Positions 24,701 through 34,089 of a DNA stretch of 64,000 nt are shown piece after piece (position 1 is the stretch's first letter; each line of letters starts with the position of its first letter). The stretch is from Semisulcospira habei (Eukaryota > Mollusca > Gastropoda > Semisulcospiridae): assembly GCA_036245525.1 (NCBI GenBank), contig BTPG01000004.1:14130843-14194842 (forward strand), given 5' to 3'. Position numbers and translations under genes: made by a program. The notes under the pieces are model-generated. The model was given only the letters and a program-made list of their open reading frames with translations. It was not told the origin of the DNA and searched no databases.

Positions 24701-25093
24701 AAGTTGTACAGGAATATTACCGTCAGGACCTCTGACAGAGTGTTCTTATTGCGGAGTAAGTTGTACAGGAATATTACCGTCAGGACCTCTGACAGAGTGT
24801 TCTTATTGCGGAGTAAGTTGTACAGGAATATTACCGTCAGGACCTCTGACAGAGTGTTCTTATTGCGGAGTAACTTGTAGAGGAATATTACCGTCAGGAC
24901 CTCTGACAGAGTGTTCTTATTGCGGAGTAACTTGTACAGGAATATTACCGTCAGGACCTCTGACAGAGTGTTCTTATTGCGGAGTAACTTGTACAGGAAT
25001 ATTACCGTCAGGACCTCTGACAGAGTGTTCTTATTGCGGAGTAACTTGTACTGGAATATTACCGTCAGGACCTCTGACAGAGTGTTCTTATTG
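21727..25093 (+). repeat. 57-bp tandem array, about 59 copies
   Basis: The unit reads GGAGTAACTTGTACAGGAAT, ATTACCGTCAGGACCTCTGA, CAGAGTGTTCTTATTGC. Most copies are identical or differ at one base, chiefly AAGTTG versus AACTTG. Because 57 is a multiple of 3 and the unit has no stop in three frames, very long ORFs appear on both strands (19-residue repeats such as RSNLYRNITVRTSDRVFLL). They have no start context, no unique ends and no known domain. The unit contains a small inverted repeat, GTCAG-GACCT-CTGAC. Near 21850-22080 a two-unit (114-bp) combination marked by GACAGACTG and TTCTGATTGC occurs twice in a row, so the array also grows by multi-unit steps. I interpret it as satellite-like DNA, not a gene. 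Confidence 0.95.
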
Positions 25094-25124
25094 TCCGAGT
25101 TTTGTTATGTCCGACCTTATTGTA

Positions 25125-25338
25125 TTAACCCCTTCAGTCCTGACGCACTAAAGCAGGAGATGGGTCGACCATGATAATTCAAGGGCAGTGCCAGATTGGC
25201 TTGACGCCTGTCGGCGCCAAGCTAATCTGGCACTGCCCTTGAATTATCATGGTCGATCCACCTCCTGCAACTGGTGCATAGTCGTTAGATGATGCCTCCA
25301 AAATTTGGGAAATGCGGCCGTCGGGCTGAATGAGTTAA
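25125..25338. mobile_element. Class A TTAA foldback MITE
   Basis: TTAA at 25125-25128 and 25335-25338; ends TTAACCCCTTCAGTCCTG and GCTGAATGAGTTAA. The central hairpin carries AGATTGGCTTGACGCC/GGCGCCAAGCTAATCT. It is very close in sequence to the copy at 14489-14703 and sits just right of the 57-bp array. Confidence 0.85.
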
Positions 25339-25362
25339 ACGAAGTAGAATGCATTATTATTA

Positions 25363-25410
25363 TTCCGCCGTGAGATAGGCTTAGTCGCCTGCTCGGCGTT
25401 AAATCAAAAT
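25363..25410 (+). repeat. SINE/LINE 3'-tail stem-loop (class G)
   Basis: CCGCCGTGAGATAGGCTTAG, TCGCCTGCTCGGCGTTAAAT matches the fragment at 42372-42415. CGCCG pairs with CGGCG. Only this tail is present. Confidence 0.65.
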
Positions 25411-25427
25411 AACTAAACTATAATAAC

Positions 25428-25431
<4 letters not shown>

Positions 25432-25494
<63 letters not shown>
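25432..25494. repeat. (TAA)n microsatellite
   Basis: About 20 uninterrupted TAA units. Confidence 0.95.
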
Positions 25495-25618
25495 TCAAGT
25501 TCTATAACGCCTAACCACCATAGGTGGTATTGGCGCTTACATGTTACACTAAAATATACTAAGACATATATAGAGAAAACAAAATGAGAAAAATTACAAC
25601 TGAAAACAACCTAGTGCT

Positions 25619-25694
<76 letters not shown>
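25619..25694. repeat. (CA)n microsatellite
   Basis: About 38 uninterrupted CA units. Confidence 0.95.
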
Positions 25695-25696
<2 letters not shown>

Positions 25697-25794
25697 TAGT
25701 AATAAAGGCAAGTGGAACAGATGAAAAATGTCCTGATATATAAACCAGGAAGAAAAATATTAAATATTTCGATTTAAATACAGAAAGTGATGGC

Positions 25795-26275
25795 GCCTGT
25801 CGCACATCAGCAGGGACTGACCATGTAACAGGGCCAAAGTAGGAAAAAGCACGATAGAATAGTTTAAACTAAAGTAATCTCAACTAGTTTAATCCAATCT
25901 AAACTAAACTAAACTACACTAAACGCACATCAACAGGGAGTGAATTCCATGTAACAGGGCCAAAGTACGAAAAAGCACGATATAATAAACTAAATTAAAG
26001 TAATCTAATCTAATCTAATCTAAATTAAACTGAACTGAACTAAACTAAACGCACATCAGCGGGGAAGGAATTCTATGTAAGAGGGCCAAAGTACGAAAAA
26101 GCACGATAGAATAAACTAAACTAAAGTAATCTAAACAAAACTAACTATACTAAACTAAACTAAACTAAACTAAACGCACATCAGCGGGGAGTGAATTCCA
26201 TGTAACAGGGCCAAAGTACGAAAAAGCACGATAGAATAAACTAAACTAAAGTAATCTAATGTAAACTAAACTGTA
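25795..26275 (+). repeat. ~125-bp tandem repeat, 4 copies, with (CTAAA)n
   Basis: Each unit has CGCACATCAGCGGGGAGTGA, ATTCCATGTAACAGGGCCAA, AGTACGAAAAAGCACGATAG, then a variable stretch of CTAAACTAAA and TAATC. Unit starts lie near 25802, 25925, 26050 and 26175. Length variation lies mainly in the CTAAA block. Confidence 0.9.
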
Positions 26276-26284
26276 TTATTACTA

Positions 26285-26338
26285 TCAGCATCATCATCGT
26301 CGTCGTCATCGTCATCATCATCATCATCATCATCATCA
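26285..26338. repeat. (ATC)n microsatellite (SINE tail)
   Basis: ATC/GTC trinucleotides that on the minus strand form the (GAT)n tail of the adjacent SINE. Confidence 0.9.
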
Positions 26339-26757
26339 AATACCGTTATTATAAAGGCGCTTTTTCTCAATTTTTGGGCAAATCGACTCAAAGCGCCGCG
26401 AACTGAAACCCAACACGCACACTCACGTAACAGACACGGATTTACGCCATTTAAGACAAACGCAGTACAAGACAGACGAAGGGCCAGTTCAGCTACTGAA
26501 GTTACAGAGATTTTTGATCGCTTGTATTTGAAATTTGTAAAGTGGCCTGAAACCAGTACCAAAGTGTGTGTGTGTGTGGGGGGGGGGGGTGGGGGGGGGT
26601 GGAAGAACCGGAGTACCCGGAGAAAGAACCCCCGACGGTCCGCCCGAACTAACGGTGACACCAGAGGAGAAAAGTTCGACGCCGGAACCCGTTTTCGAAC
26701 CTTGCACCTTTGGCATTGGTGGCAGGCGCCTTAACCACTGCGCCACGGACCGCCCCA
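26339..26757 (-). mobile_element. tRNA-derived SINE (class D), full length
   Basis: Read on the minus strand it starts at 26757 with GGGGCGGTCCGTGGCGCAGT. It shows a tRNA-like A box (TGGCGCAGTGG, complement of 26735-26745) and a B box (GGTTCGAAAAC, complement of 26691-26701), the internal promoter elements of RNA polymerase III. The body continues past a G-rich/CA-type tract (26565-26600) into the CAGGCCACTTTACAAATTTC region shared with the headless copies and ends AGCGCCTTTATAATAACGGT plus a trinucleotide tail. It is the only copy here with a head, so it defines the family. The source tRNA is not identifiable by eye. Confidence 0.8.
26691..26745 (-). promoter_or_regulatory. Pol III internal promoter (A and B boxes) of SINE
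   Basis: TGGCGCAGTGG and GGTTCGAAAAC are 33 bases apart on the minus strand, the spacing expected for a tRNA-type promoter. The B box departs from the usual GGTTCGANTCC at its end, so activity is uncertain. Confidence 0.7.
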
Positions 26758-26769
26758 TTATCATCATCA

Positions 26770-27419
26770 TCATCACCACATTTTATTACTGAGAGTTTGA
26801 CTTTGTGATGTTGCTGACCCTTTACTGTCCGTACAGCTTTTTCCTCTTTCATTATGACTCCGATCGCAATCTCCTCCATAAAAATCGCTACCCACAGTCA
26901 AAGTGTTAACGATGTCATTCATGGTCCCTGGCAGTGATAGGGTTCATGAGATAAACGTCAAGCTGCGGACGACTGCAGGAATGTTTACACAGAGTTAATT
27001 ACCTGGAGAATCCTACTTGAACGCTATAATGAAGGTGAAACAAATCTGAAGACACCTGGCTTCTTTCAATCGGAGGATGCGAATGAACTGGAAGGAATGG
27101 TCCATGTAGCAACAGGTCTTCGTGTCGACGTCGGATGCTGCGGCGGACGTCGGCCCGAAAACCATTACGCACGGAGGGAGAGAACAAAACTAGCGTTTGG
27201 ACAATAGGGATCGAGTGGGTAATCAGAATTTTTTGTTTTTGTTTACCGAGCGAGCGTATCTGGTGGGTTCGGGCTTCTGCGAGTATTTCAGCAAGCAAAT
27301 ATCACCCGAGGTAAAACAATTAACTGATATATCCCACGACAGCCAATTTCAGTGTCTAAGCGCACACTATCACGTGACTCTGCATACTTACTATTTTTGT
27401 CTAACCGTATTGAAAATCC
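26770..27419. other. Intergenic, nothing recognised
   Basis: No gene, no shared repeat and no hairpin noticed. A CAAAGTGTTAAC end near 26910 could be an eroded TTAA element terminus. Confidence 0.5.
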
Positions 27420-27579
27420 GGTAGACTATGAAATGGAGCTGGTCGGAGCGCATTCCGCAGCATGCACATGACGTTTTTGGTGTGCGGCGCAGAAATTCTG
27501 TTAAAGAAGTAACAAGATGGAAATGACGTCACGCCTAGCTACACAAACCTTGCTAGAGAACGTCTATTTGGTGCCGACG

Positions 27580-27657
<78 letters not shown>

Positions 27658-27700
27658 ACACCAAATGACTAAAATGGGTTACTTTCTTTACCATCCTTAT
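27420..27700 (+). repeat. CRE-containing repeat (class F), left part
   Basis: GAGCTGGTCGGAGCGCATTC, AAGTAACAAGATGGAAATGA with TGACGTCA at 27524-27531, CTAGCTAC, then (GT)n at 27582-27655. Same block order as 7095-7379. Confidence 0.7.
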
Positions 27701-28498
27701 GCAATCTGGGGGTGTGTAAAATTCTGGGTGGCCAGATCAGACACCCATTTTTTCTGAAGGTTGTTTCTGTATTATCTTTCATTCAAAATTCAGAAAAAAA
27801 AATATCAAAATACGATGTCCCCATTTTAACAGATTTACTTCATCGTTGTGTTTCAGGGATGCCCTGGGCCTGTGTGTGGACACGGAAGCGGCCGGAGTGT
27901 TTTCAGATCAATTTGATTGGTCCAACACCGATGAACGGAGTTGCTTCCCTTGCTTAAACGTCTTTCGTCTCCAACGGACACACCGGTCATTCTCTCGCGT
28001 TTGCAGAGGTACTTTATGCAATATTTCTTAGTTAAGAGCACGCCCAAATGTACTTGTTCAGTGCAGTTATTTAACTGAGAGATGCCTCCAATCCCCGATA
28101 CCCGTTTGGCCCAGAAAAATAAGGCGTCTGCTTCAAACGTGTCTTCGGCCGCTCCGGGCCTGACCGTTGAGTCTTGTAGTAAATGATAATAGAACCCCAC
28201 GATTTTAACAAAAGCTTTCTTCTTCAATGAAAGGAATTCGTTCAATAACCCCATTACAAGGTCAATCTGCCACGCGATTTTGTTTCTTCTTTCTTTTTTT
28301 TTCTTTTTTTCTGACGTGTTAACTTGCCACATGCATGCACAGTATCAGTTGACTTTTTTTTTTTAAAAAAACAAAAATTTAATGGCGCCAGATTTCAATC
28401 CTCGTTCGCAAAACTGCCTCGCGATTCGAAGAACGAACGTCCACAAACAGGTCTTTAGGAATGTGCAACTGAAGTATCGCTTTTTACTGTATTGCCAG

Positions 28499-29066
28499 TT
28501 TTTAGTTCTCAGGGTCACCCTGGTCAGCCCCACAGGGTGGGTTTTTCTTTCTATTCTGGGGCATGCATGGGTTTCTGTCTACCCTTTGTCCATTCACCTG
28601 TATAAATTTGCCTTTTTAAAACTCTCCCTACTGTCTGCACTGCCTGTAGCTCTTGATATTGGATGTGTGTTGCTAAATGGTCTTAGCTTTATGTCTTGGC
28701 CCCATGTGTTAGGTTTATTTAACTCATTCTACCCCAGACACACCACGGCAGGATAAGGATCCACCATGATAGTTCAAGGGTGATGCCAGAATAGCTTGGC
28801 GCCTACGGGCGCCAAGCTATTCTGGCATCTCCCTTGAACTATCATGGTCGATCTGTGCCCTGCACTGCAATGCAGTCTTGAGAGGACAGGGGCAAAATTT
28901 AAGGATTTTGGTGTTGGGGTAGAATGAGTTAACGTATTTGACCGGCAGGCGACATACATGGCAATGTTCTGTTTAGGTGGGTTTTTTTTCACAAGCAGTG
29001 CAGGCACGTCCTGAGAAAGCCTAGTGGCTGTCGGGACGTTAAGCAATGTACAATCAATCTGATTCA
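28499..29066 (+). mobile_element. Class E SINE, 5'-truncated, split by a class A foldback
   Basis: SINE sequence from TTTTTAGTTCTCAGGGTCAC to 28718, interrupted by a TTAA foldback (28719-28932), and resumed with CGTATTTGACCGGCAGGCGA through the tail stem-loop and AATGTACAATCAAT. Undisturbed SINEs read GGTTTATTTAACGTATTTGA at this point, so the interruption supplies an exact empty site. Confidence 0.9.
28719..28932. mobile_element. Class A TTAA foldback MITE inserted in a SINE
   Basis: TTAACTCATTCTACCCCAGA at the left and GGGTAGAATGAGTTAA at the right. The host SINE has a single TTAA at the same place, proving TTAA target-site duplication. The hairpin arms GGTGATGCCAGAATAGCTTG and complement meet at GGCGCCTACGGGCGCC. 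Only part of the terminal segment is mirrored; the left and right ~50 bp differ between the termini and hairpin. Confidence 0.92.
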
Positions 29067-29068
29067 AA

Positions 29069-29293
29069 ATGTCAGTTGGTTTACATGGTTGTATTGGACA
29101 TGTTCTCAGCAACAGCATTTTGGTCACACCGGCTCAGGACTTTCTGGCACACACCCAGCGCCGGATGGCAGCAGGATGTCCAAACCCATCGGGATCTATG
29201 CTGCAGAATCATGGCCCCCCAGCCTCTGCCACAGAGGGTGCGTCTGGTAGGAGGGTGCATGGACGGCAGCGGAATGCTCCCAATTACAAACTG
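29069..29293 (+). CDS. Possible upstream exon of the tyrosine-recombinase-like gene
   Basis: A 75-codon open stretch ends at AAACTG followed by GTAAGT, a consensus 5' splice site at 29294. The frame at the donor is complete (phase 0) and the acceptor used by the large exon (30505/30506) is also phase 0, so the two would join in frame. The encoded peptide is Gly/Ala/Arg-rich (HGRQRNAPNYKL at its end) and has no recognised domain. It starts directly after a SINE, so the true 5' end is unknown; ATG codons at 29069 and 29165 are both possible. Transcript evidence would decide. Confidence 0.35.
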
Positions 29294-29406
29294 GTAAGTA
29301 AAGTGATTCTATGATCATCTTCATTTTATTGGCTGGCGTGCGTGCGAAGCAAAAGTGAGTTTATGATCTGGGCCACTGGTCGTCCGTCCGTCGTCCATGG
29401 TAAACT

Positions 29407-30169
29407 TTAACTCATTCTACCCCAACACCAAAATCCTTAAATTTTGCCCCTGTCCTCTCAAGACCGCATTGCAGCGCAGGACACAGATCGACCATGATAG
29501 TTCAAAGGTGATGCCAGAATAGCTTGGCGCCCGTAGGCGCCAAGCTGTTCTGGCATCACCTTTGAACTATCATGGTCGATCCTTATCCCAGGGTGGGATT
29601 CTTCCGCGTTTCCGCGGATTTCCGTGGAAATTCTTTCACAATTCCGCTGAAGCATATTTATTTTCCGCGTCTAATAACAACGAAAAAGACGGGGGAAAAA
29701 AATCTTCTTAAATGGCAAAAAAAATCTCAAATGGGTTGGATTTGTATGTAGTTTGGTTCACTATCGCCCGACACTTCCAGTAGCTTTAGGTCGCAGTGGA
29801 AAATGGCGGTGAAAAAGGATATTGTCCAAGACAGAGTGCCGTTTTGTGTGCATCTGAACATAAACTGGTACGCACATTCCATTTTTATACTGCAGATCAG
29901 GAGTGTCATAACAAAGTCCATTTTCGGGTGTGTTTGGTCTCGCTCCCCCTGTCGGTTTTTGGATACTTTGGCGAACGGTGGACACGCGTGCCTATCCCCC
30001 CCCCCCCACCCCCCCCCCCTGTCGTTTGATTTTTCGGCCGCTGAAAATGAAGGACATGAACCCCCCCCCCCCCCCCCCCCAATGTCGTTTGATTTTCCGC
30101 GTTTTCTTTCTTACTAGAATCCCACCCCTGTTATCCTGCTGTGGTGTGTCTGGGGGTAGAATGAGTTAA
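29407..30169. mobile_element. Class A TTAA foldback split by a DNA transposon
   Basis: TTAA at 29407-29410 and 30166-30169 enclose a class A element in the opposite orientation to the 28719 copy. The hairpin (GGTGATGCCAGAATAGCTTG and complement) is intact. The right terminal segment is interrupted at 29588 and continues at 30131 with TTATCCTGCTGTGGTG. Confidence 0.9.
29589..30130. mobile_element. Non-autonomous DNA transposon, 542 bp, inserted in the foldback
   Basis: Terminal inverted repeats are CAGGGTGGGATTCT at the left and AGAATCCCACCCCTG at the right. It is flanked by a 6-base duplication TTATCC (29583-29588 and 30131-30136), and removing the element and one TTATCC restores the class A sequence exactly. 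The inside holds CCGCG-rich sequence, two long C runs and twice GTCGTTTGATTTT. A 104-codon ORF reads through the C runs and is not credible. CAGGG ends are common in hAT-like elements, but those normally duplicate 8 bases, so the superfamily is open. Confidence 0.85.
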
Positions 30170-30505
30170 CGGTGGCATTTTCTCGGAGACTATTCAAGCC
30201 ACATTCTTCAAGCTTGGCCCAAGGATACTTTGTGGCAAGACCTTTTTAAACATGCCAATTTGAGTGACCTCTCTCAAAGGGTCACGCAGGGTTGACAAAT
30301 GTGTGAAAACTGCTTGCATTTTCAGAAAACGTGGATTTTGACTGCTGCAGAAGCCAGCCCTCGTCACCGAGGTCACACATATGTAAATCGGTCATACACG
30401 GGATTACTCTTTTTATTCTTGTGCAAGGCCCCTTTAAACCAAAATTGGGCTGTTTCTGTTTCTAATGCAGCTTTGGTTTTAATCTTTCTTTCTTTCTTTC
30501 TCCAG

Positions 30506-32911
30506 TTGGCAAATGGCGCCTGGGATGGACCCGAGACTGAGAGCAGTGCCAGCGCATCGCAATACGAGGGCAGTGATGACGAGGAGTTTGTTCCTGGCTG
30601 GAGCTCACCGGATTCAGAGGGTGTGTCGGCATCAATTGCTGGGATCTCGGACATAGACAGTATTGTATCGACTATGTTAGATTTCATCAAAGTGGCAGGT
30701 TCGGGGTGGCCAGGTGTTGGTGACGCTAGTACCAGCAAGGTGCAGTGTGCGTTAGGGGGTGGCAATGAGAATGTGGATAGGCAGGAGGAACATGATGCTG
30801 GAAAGAGTGGGGAAAGAGCACTTACAGAAGAAACAGGTGTGCACGTGTCGCAGAGAGGGAAAGGAAAGTACAAATGGGACAAGAAACATGCATGCAAATT
30901 GTGTGGCAAGCTTGTCTTGAAAATGAGCACGCACTTACAAGATGTCCATGCAGATGAGGCAGACGTTGCTAAAATTTTGTCGATGAAAAAAGGGACCAAG
31001 CAGAGACGTCGAGCATGGATCAGACTACAAGATGAGGGTGATTACATGCATAACGTTGCTGTTCTTGAAAACAAATCCGGATGTTTGATTCCTAAGTATC
31101 GCACCAAAACTAGTAAGGTAGACGACCTTCTCGCCTGTAGCCATTGCAAAGGGCTCTATCAAAAAAAGCTGATCTCTGTACACTCAAAACGTTGCTGTCA
31201 GAAGCCAGGAGGGTTTCAGATCACTCAGCGAGGAGACGCCGCGCGCCGTGGTCGCCTAATGCTTCCAATACCCTTAGACGTTGAATTTTCATTCTACCAC
31301 AAGATCTTGGCTAGCCAGAGAGATGATGAGATAAGCCGTCTCATCAGAACTGACCCCTTGCTTCTTGAGTATGGAAAGAGATTATTTGACCGCAGGGACA
31401 TTGAAGAACACACGGCTGGACAAATCAGCTCCAGGATGCGGGAGTTAGGGAGACTATTGAAGATTATCAGAGTGAGGTCAGAAATGAAAATCGCAAGTTT
31501 AAATGCTGTGATCAATTCAGCTAGCTTTGATCATGTTGTCCTGGCTGTAAAAGGGCTAGCAGATTTTGATGAGGACACACATCAGTTCAAAAAAGGCAAT
31601 CTCGCAATGCACATAGGCCATGCTTTGAAAAAGTGTTCACAGATCAAACAGTCACAGGCATCCAAACAGCTTGGGCAGGGTTCAGACGACAGGTGGCGAC
31701 AGGAGCTCTCTGAGGCGCAGCGGTTTGACTCTGTCTTCAACGGGGACTGGTATGATTGTGTGTCCGCTACAGCAGCCCAGTCGGTCGGGAAAATGACCAT
31801 GAACAAACCCAAGCTGATCCCATCATGTGAAGATGTGAGGAAGGTCCAACAGCTTCTTGAGACAAGGATGGTTTCGGAAGATTATCCGACAGTGGTTAAA
31901 GCAACTCTTTGTGCTGTATCACTTTTCAACCGAAAACGAGGGGGAGAAGTTCAGAGAATGAAGGTGTCAGACTTCCAGAATGCTAAGATTGGATCGATCA
32001 CCAATCAAGATATCTTGAAAGGTCTCACAGAGGTTGAGAAGAAAATGGTGAATCATTTTCAGCGAGTGGAAATCAGAGGCAAGTTTAATAGGAGTGTTCC
32101 CGTTTTGCTGACGAAGAAGATGATGACAACTGTGGACAGAATCTTTCAAATGAGGCAATCAGTGCCAGCTCTCGCTGATTCCCAGTACATCTTTGCCACA
32201 CCTTCTGGTCAGAGGCCTTACAGAGGCCATGATGTTCTGAAGGCCCATGCCCTAGAAGCAGGGGTGTCATACCCAGCCATGTTCACATTTACTCAGTTGC
32301 GGAAGCAGGTTGCAACTTTGGCCATCTCGGAGTTAGACCAGGATCAGCTGGCAGATTTCCTTGGCCATGATATTCGGATACATCGCCATATCTACCGCCA
32401 ACCTCAAGACGTCCTTCAAAAGGCAAAAGTGGCAAAGATTCTTCTGTCAGTTAACAATGGGATGACAGATTTTGAGAGTTGCATTAGAGCTGAACTGGGC
32501 GATGATGAAGAGATTGACTTTGACAATGAAGACGCATCAGAAACTGGCAGAGAGGTCTCGGGGGGAACAGCACCTGTGAATGAAGCAAGTAGCAAGTCAG
32601 CAACACAGGAATCGATGAGCATGACGGAGAAAAGACGTCCAGAGCCTGATGACAATCTAGATAGTTTTGATGATGACAGTACTGCGTCAGCTCCTGTTCG
32701 AAAGAAAGCTAGATTTACAAGGAAACCATGGGGGGAAGCTGAAGAGAAAGCTGTTCAAACTCGTTTCAAGACACACCTCGTCATGAACAAACTTCCTGGA
32801 AAGGCCGAGATACAGTATGCAATGGCAGAGGAACCTGCACTTAGACATAGGCGCTGGACAAACATTAAGGATTACGTCCGCAACAGACTGAAAAAGTTAC
32901 AAAAGAAATGA
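30506..32911 (+). CDS. Tyrosine-recombinase-like protein, Zn-finger N-term, Myb/SANT-like C-term
   Basis: The main exon encodes 801 residues with no break. From the N-terminus: an acidic, Ser-rich region; a C2H2-like motif (C130, C133, H143, H148); a second Cys/His motif (C211, C214, H226, C230); a helical region; a tyrosine-recombinase core at about 460-650; an acidic linker; and a Trp-containing Myb/SANT-like segment at about 740-800 (W742, W784). The core has the expected catalytic order: R478 with E481 (RGGE), K526 in RGKFNRSVPV, R599 in FTQLRK, H621 in FLGHD and Y630 in HIYRQ. The only departure is Thr596 where box II often has His. Such enzymes cut and rejoin DNA through a 3'-phosphotyrosine. 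In animals similar proteins derive from Crypton-type transposons and may be domesticated; that origin is inference. The ORF is clean while its surroundings are decayed, which argues for recent activity or selection. Confidence 0.8.
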   Translation: MANGAWDGPETESSASASQYEGSDDEEFVPGWSSPDSEGVSASIAGISDIDSIVSTMLDFIKVAGSGWPGVGDASTSKVQCALGGGNENVDRQEEHDAGKSGERALTEETGVHVSQRGKGKYKWDKKHACKLCGKLVLKMSTHLQDVHADEADVAKILSMKKGTKQRRRAWIRLQDEGDYMHNVAVLENKSGCLIPKYRTKTSKVDDLLACSHCKGLYQKKLISVHSKRCCQKPGGFQITQRGDAARRGRLMLPIPLDVEFSFYHKILASQRDDEISRLIRTDPLLLEYGKRLFDRRDIEEHTAGQISSRMRELGRLLKIIRVRSEMKIASLNAVINSASFDHVVLAVKGLADFDEDTHQFKKGNLAMHIGHALKKCSQIKQSQASKQLGQGSDDRWRQELSEAQRFDSVFNGDWYDCVSATAAQSVGKMTMNKPKLIPSCEDVRKVQQLLETRMVSEDYPTVVKATLCAVSLFNRKRGGEVQRMKVSDFQNAKIGSITNQDILKGLTEVEKKMVNHFQRVEIRGKFNRSVPVLLTKKMMTTVDRIFQMRQSVPALADSQYIFATPSGQRPYRGHDVLKAHALEAGVSYPAMFTFTQLRKQVATLAISELDQDQLADFLGHDIRIHRHIYRQPQDVLQKAKVAKILLSVNNGMTDFESCIRAELGDDEEIDFDNEDASETGREVSGGTAPVNEASSKSATQESMSMTEKRRPEPDDNLDSFDDDSTASAPVRKKARFTRKPWGEAEEKAVQTRFKTHLVMNKLPGKAEIQYAMAEEPALRHRRWTNIKDYVRNRLKKLQKK

Positions 32912-33750
32912 ATTGAGCCGCCACTCGCGGCATTTTCGATTTCATACAGATTTATTACATCAGTGTTATTATTGGGGTGGTTTCAGCATGTATAGCCTGC
33001 TTTTTTTTTTATCTGATGGACGCCTGGATCATTTGTGACCCTCTCTCACAAAATCAGTCTTAAGAACTCGCATTTTGGATGTTTTGACATATATACATTT
33101 ATGAAAACTACAGTGTTTGCTGATTACTGTGATATATGACTGTATGCTGTAGTGCAAAAATTGTAAAGGCTGTTAAGTGTTTAAAGTTGTTAAAGCCTCC
33201 GGCGGCCATTTTGAGAAAACAGCCTGTGAAGTTTCTGTGTGCAGCATAATTGGGGCCAAGGGCAGACTTTTAAAATCATTTTTTACCTATTTAATGGCAT
33301 TTTTCATGATAAAGATTTTAACCATACGATACTTTGGTGTATGTAGAATACATTTCTCCCAAAAAGTGAAAATGCCCCAGATTGACCCCCCACCACATAT
33401 TATTGCGTGTAGTGCTGATTGGCTCGCTGCGAGTTAAGACTGGTTTCGTGAGAAAGGGTCACATTTTGTATACTGTATAACCTTTGGATTTGCAAAACGA
33501 AACAGCCGGCTGGGGACAAAAGACAATATAATAAGATAAGAAAACCATTGACAATGTAAAAATTGATTACAAGAGTGTTATTGGGGGGGGGGGGGGCGGA
33601 TCATTTTGTAATATACTGCATGCCATTTTAAAAACTCTGCAAATGAAAGAATGGTTGGTTGTACTGCCATACCATTTTGCAAATGAAAGAATGGCTGGTT
33701 GTTTGTTGGAGACGAAAGACGTTAAATAAAGGCTGAAGTTTCAAGTGATT
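32912..33750 (+). other. 3' UTR of the recombinase-like gene
   Basis: Follows the TGA at 32909-32911, is AT-rich without ORFs, holds a G-run near 33584-33597, and ends near an AATAAA at 33725-33730. Confidence 0.5.
33725..33730 (+). terminator. Polyadenylation signal AATAAA
   Basis: AATAAA in GTTAAATAAAGGCTGAAG, about 810 bases after the stop codon. It is a reasonable end for this gene, but AT-rich sequence makes chance hits common. Confidence 0.45.
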
Positions 33751-33799
33751 TCTTATGTTGTCAGTTAATTAATTAATGTCAGTGTTCTGTTCTGTCATT

Positions 33800-34003
33800 T
33801 TAACTCATTCTACCCCAAGATCGGAATCCCCAAATGTTGAAGTCGTCTTCAGAAGACTGCGTTGCAGTGCAGGACACAGATCCACCACGATAGTTCAAGG
33901 GTGATGCTAGAATAGCTTGGCGCCCATAGGCGCCAAGCTATTCTGGCATCACCCTTGAACTATCGTGGTGGATCTTAAATTTTGCTAGGGTAGAATAAGT
34001 TAA
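33800..34003. mobile_element. Class A TTAA foldback MITE
   Basis: TTAACTCATTCTACCCCAAG at the left, GGGTAGAATAAGTTAA at the right. Central hairpin ATAGCTTGGCGCCCATAGGC with mirrored CCACCACGATAGTTCAAGGG arms. It sits just after the 3' end of the recombinase-like gene. Confidence 0.88.
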
Positions 34004-34089
34004 GTGTTCGTTTCTTCGTCTGGGTCTTTTTCTATCTTTGATATTTTTCCACACTTTTTGACCCGCATCATAGTCATACTGAGGCTAAT

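Larger units (their letters stand above)
29294..30505 (+). other. Putative intron of the tyrosine-recombinase-like gene
   Basis: Begins GTAAGT and ends with TTTCTTTCTTTCTCCAG, both matching splice consensus. It contains the foldback and the 542-bp transposon, which would be tolerated in an intron. An open frame upstream of the acceptor (from 30299) has no start context and is probably intronic. Confidence 0.5.

Noticed and set aside
22070..24880. 936-codon ORF and its partners on both strands in the 57-bp array
   Set aside because: They exist only because the unit length is a multiple of three with no stop; all frames are equally repetitive and lack starts, unique ends and domains.
26735..26745. 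A genuine tRNA gene on the minus strand at 26691-26757
   Set aside because: A and B boxes are present, but no acceptor stem pairs and the sequence continues into a repeated body with a microsatellite tail; it is a SINE head.
29803..30117. Proline-rich 104-codon ORF
   Set aside because: Arises from two poly-C runs inside a non-autonomous transposon.
30299..30505. N-terminal 69 codons of the recombinase-like frame
   Set aside because: Precedes a strong splice acceptor, includes pyrimidine-tract translation and matches no domain; more likely intron.
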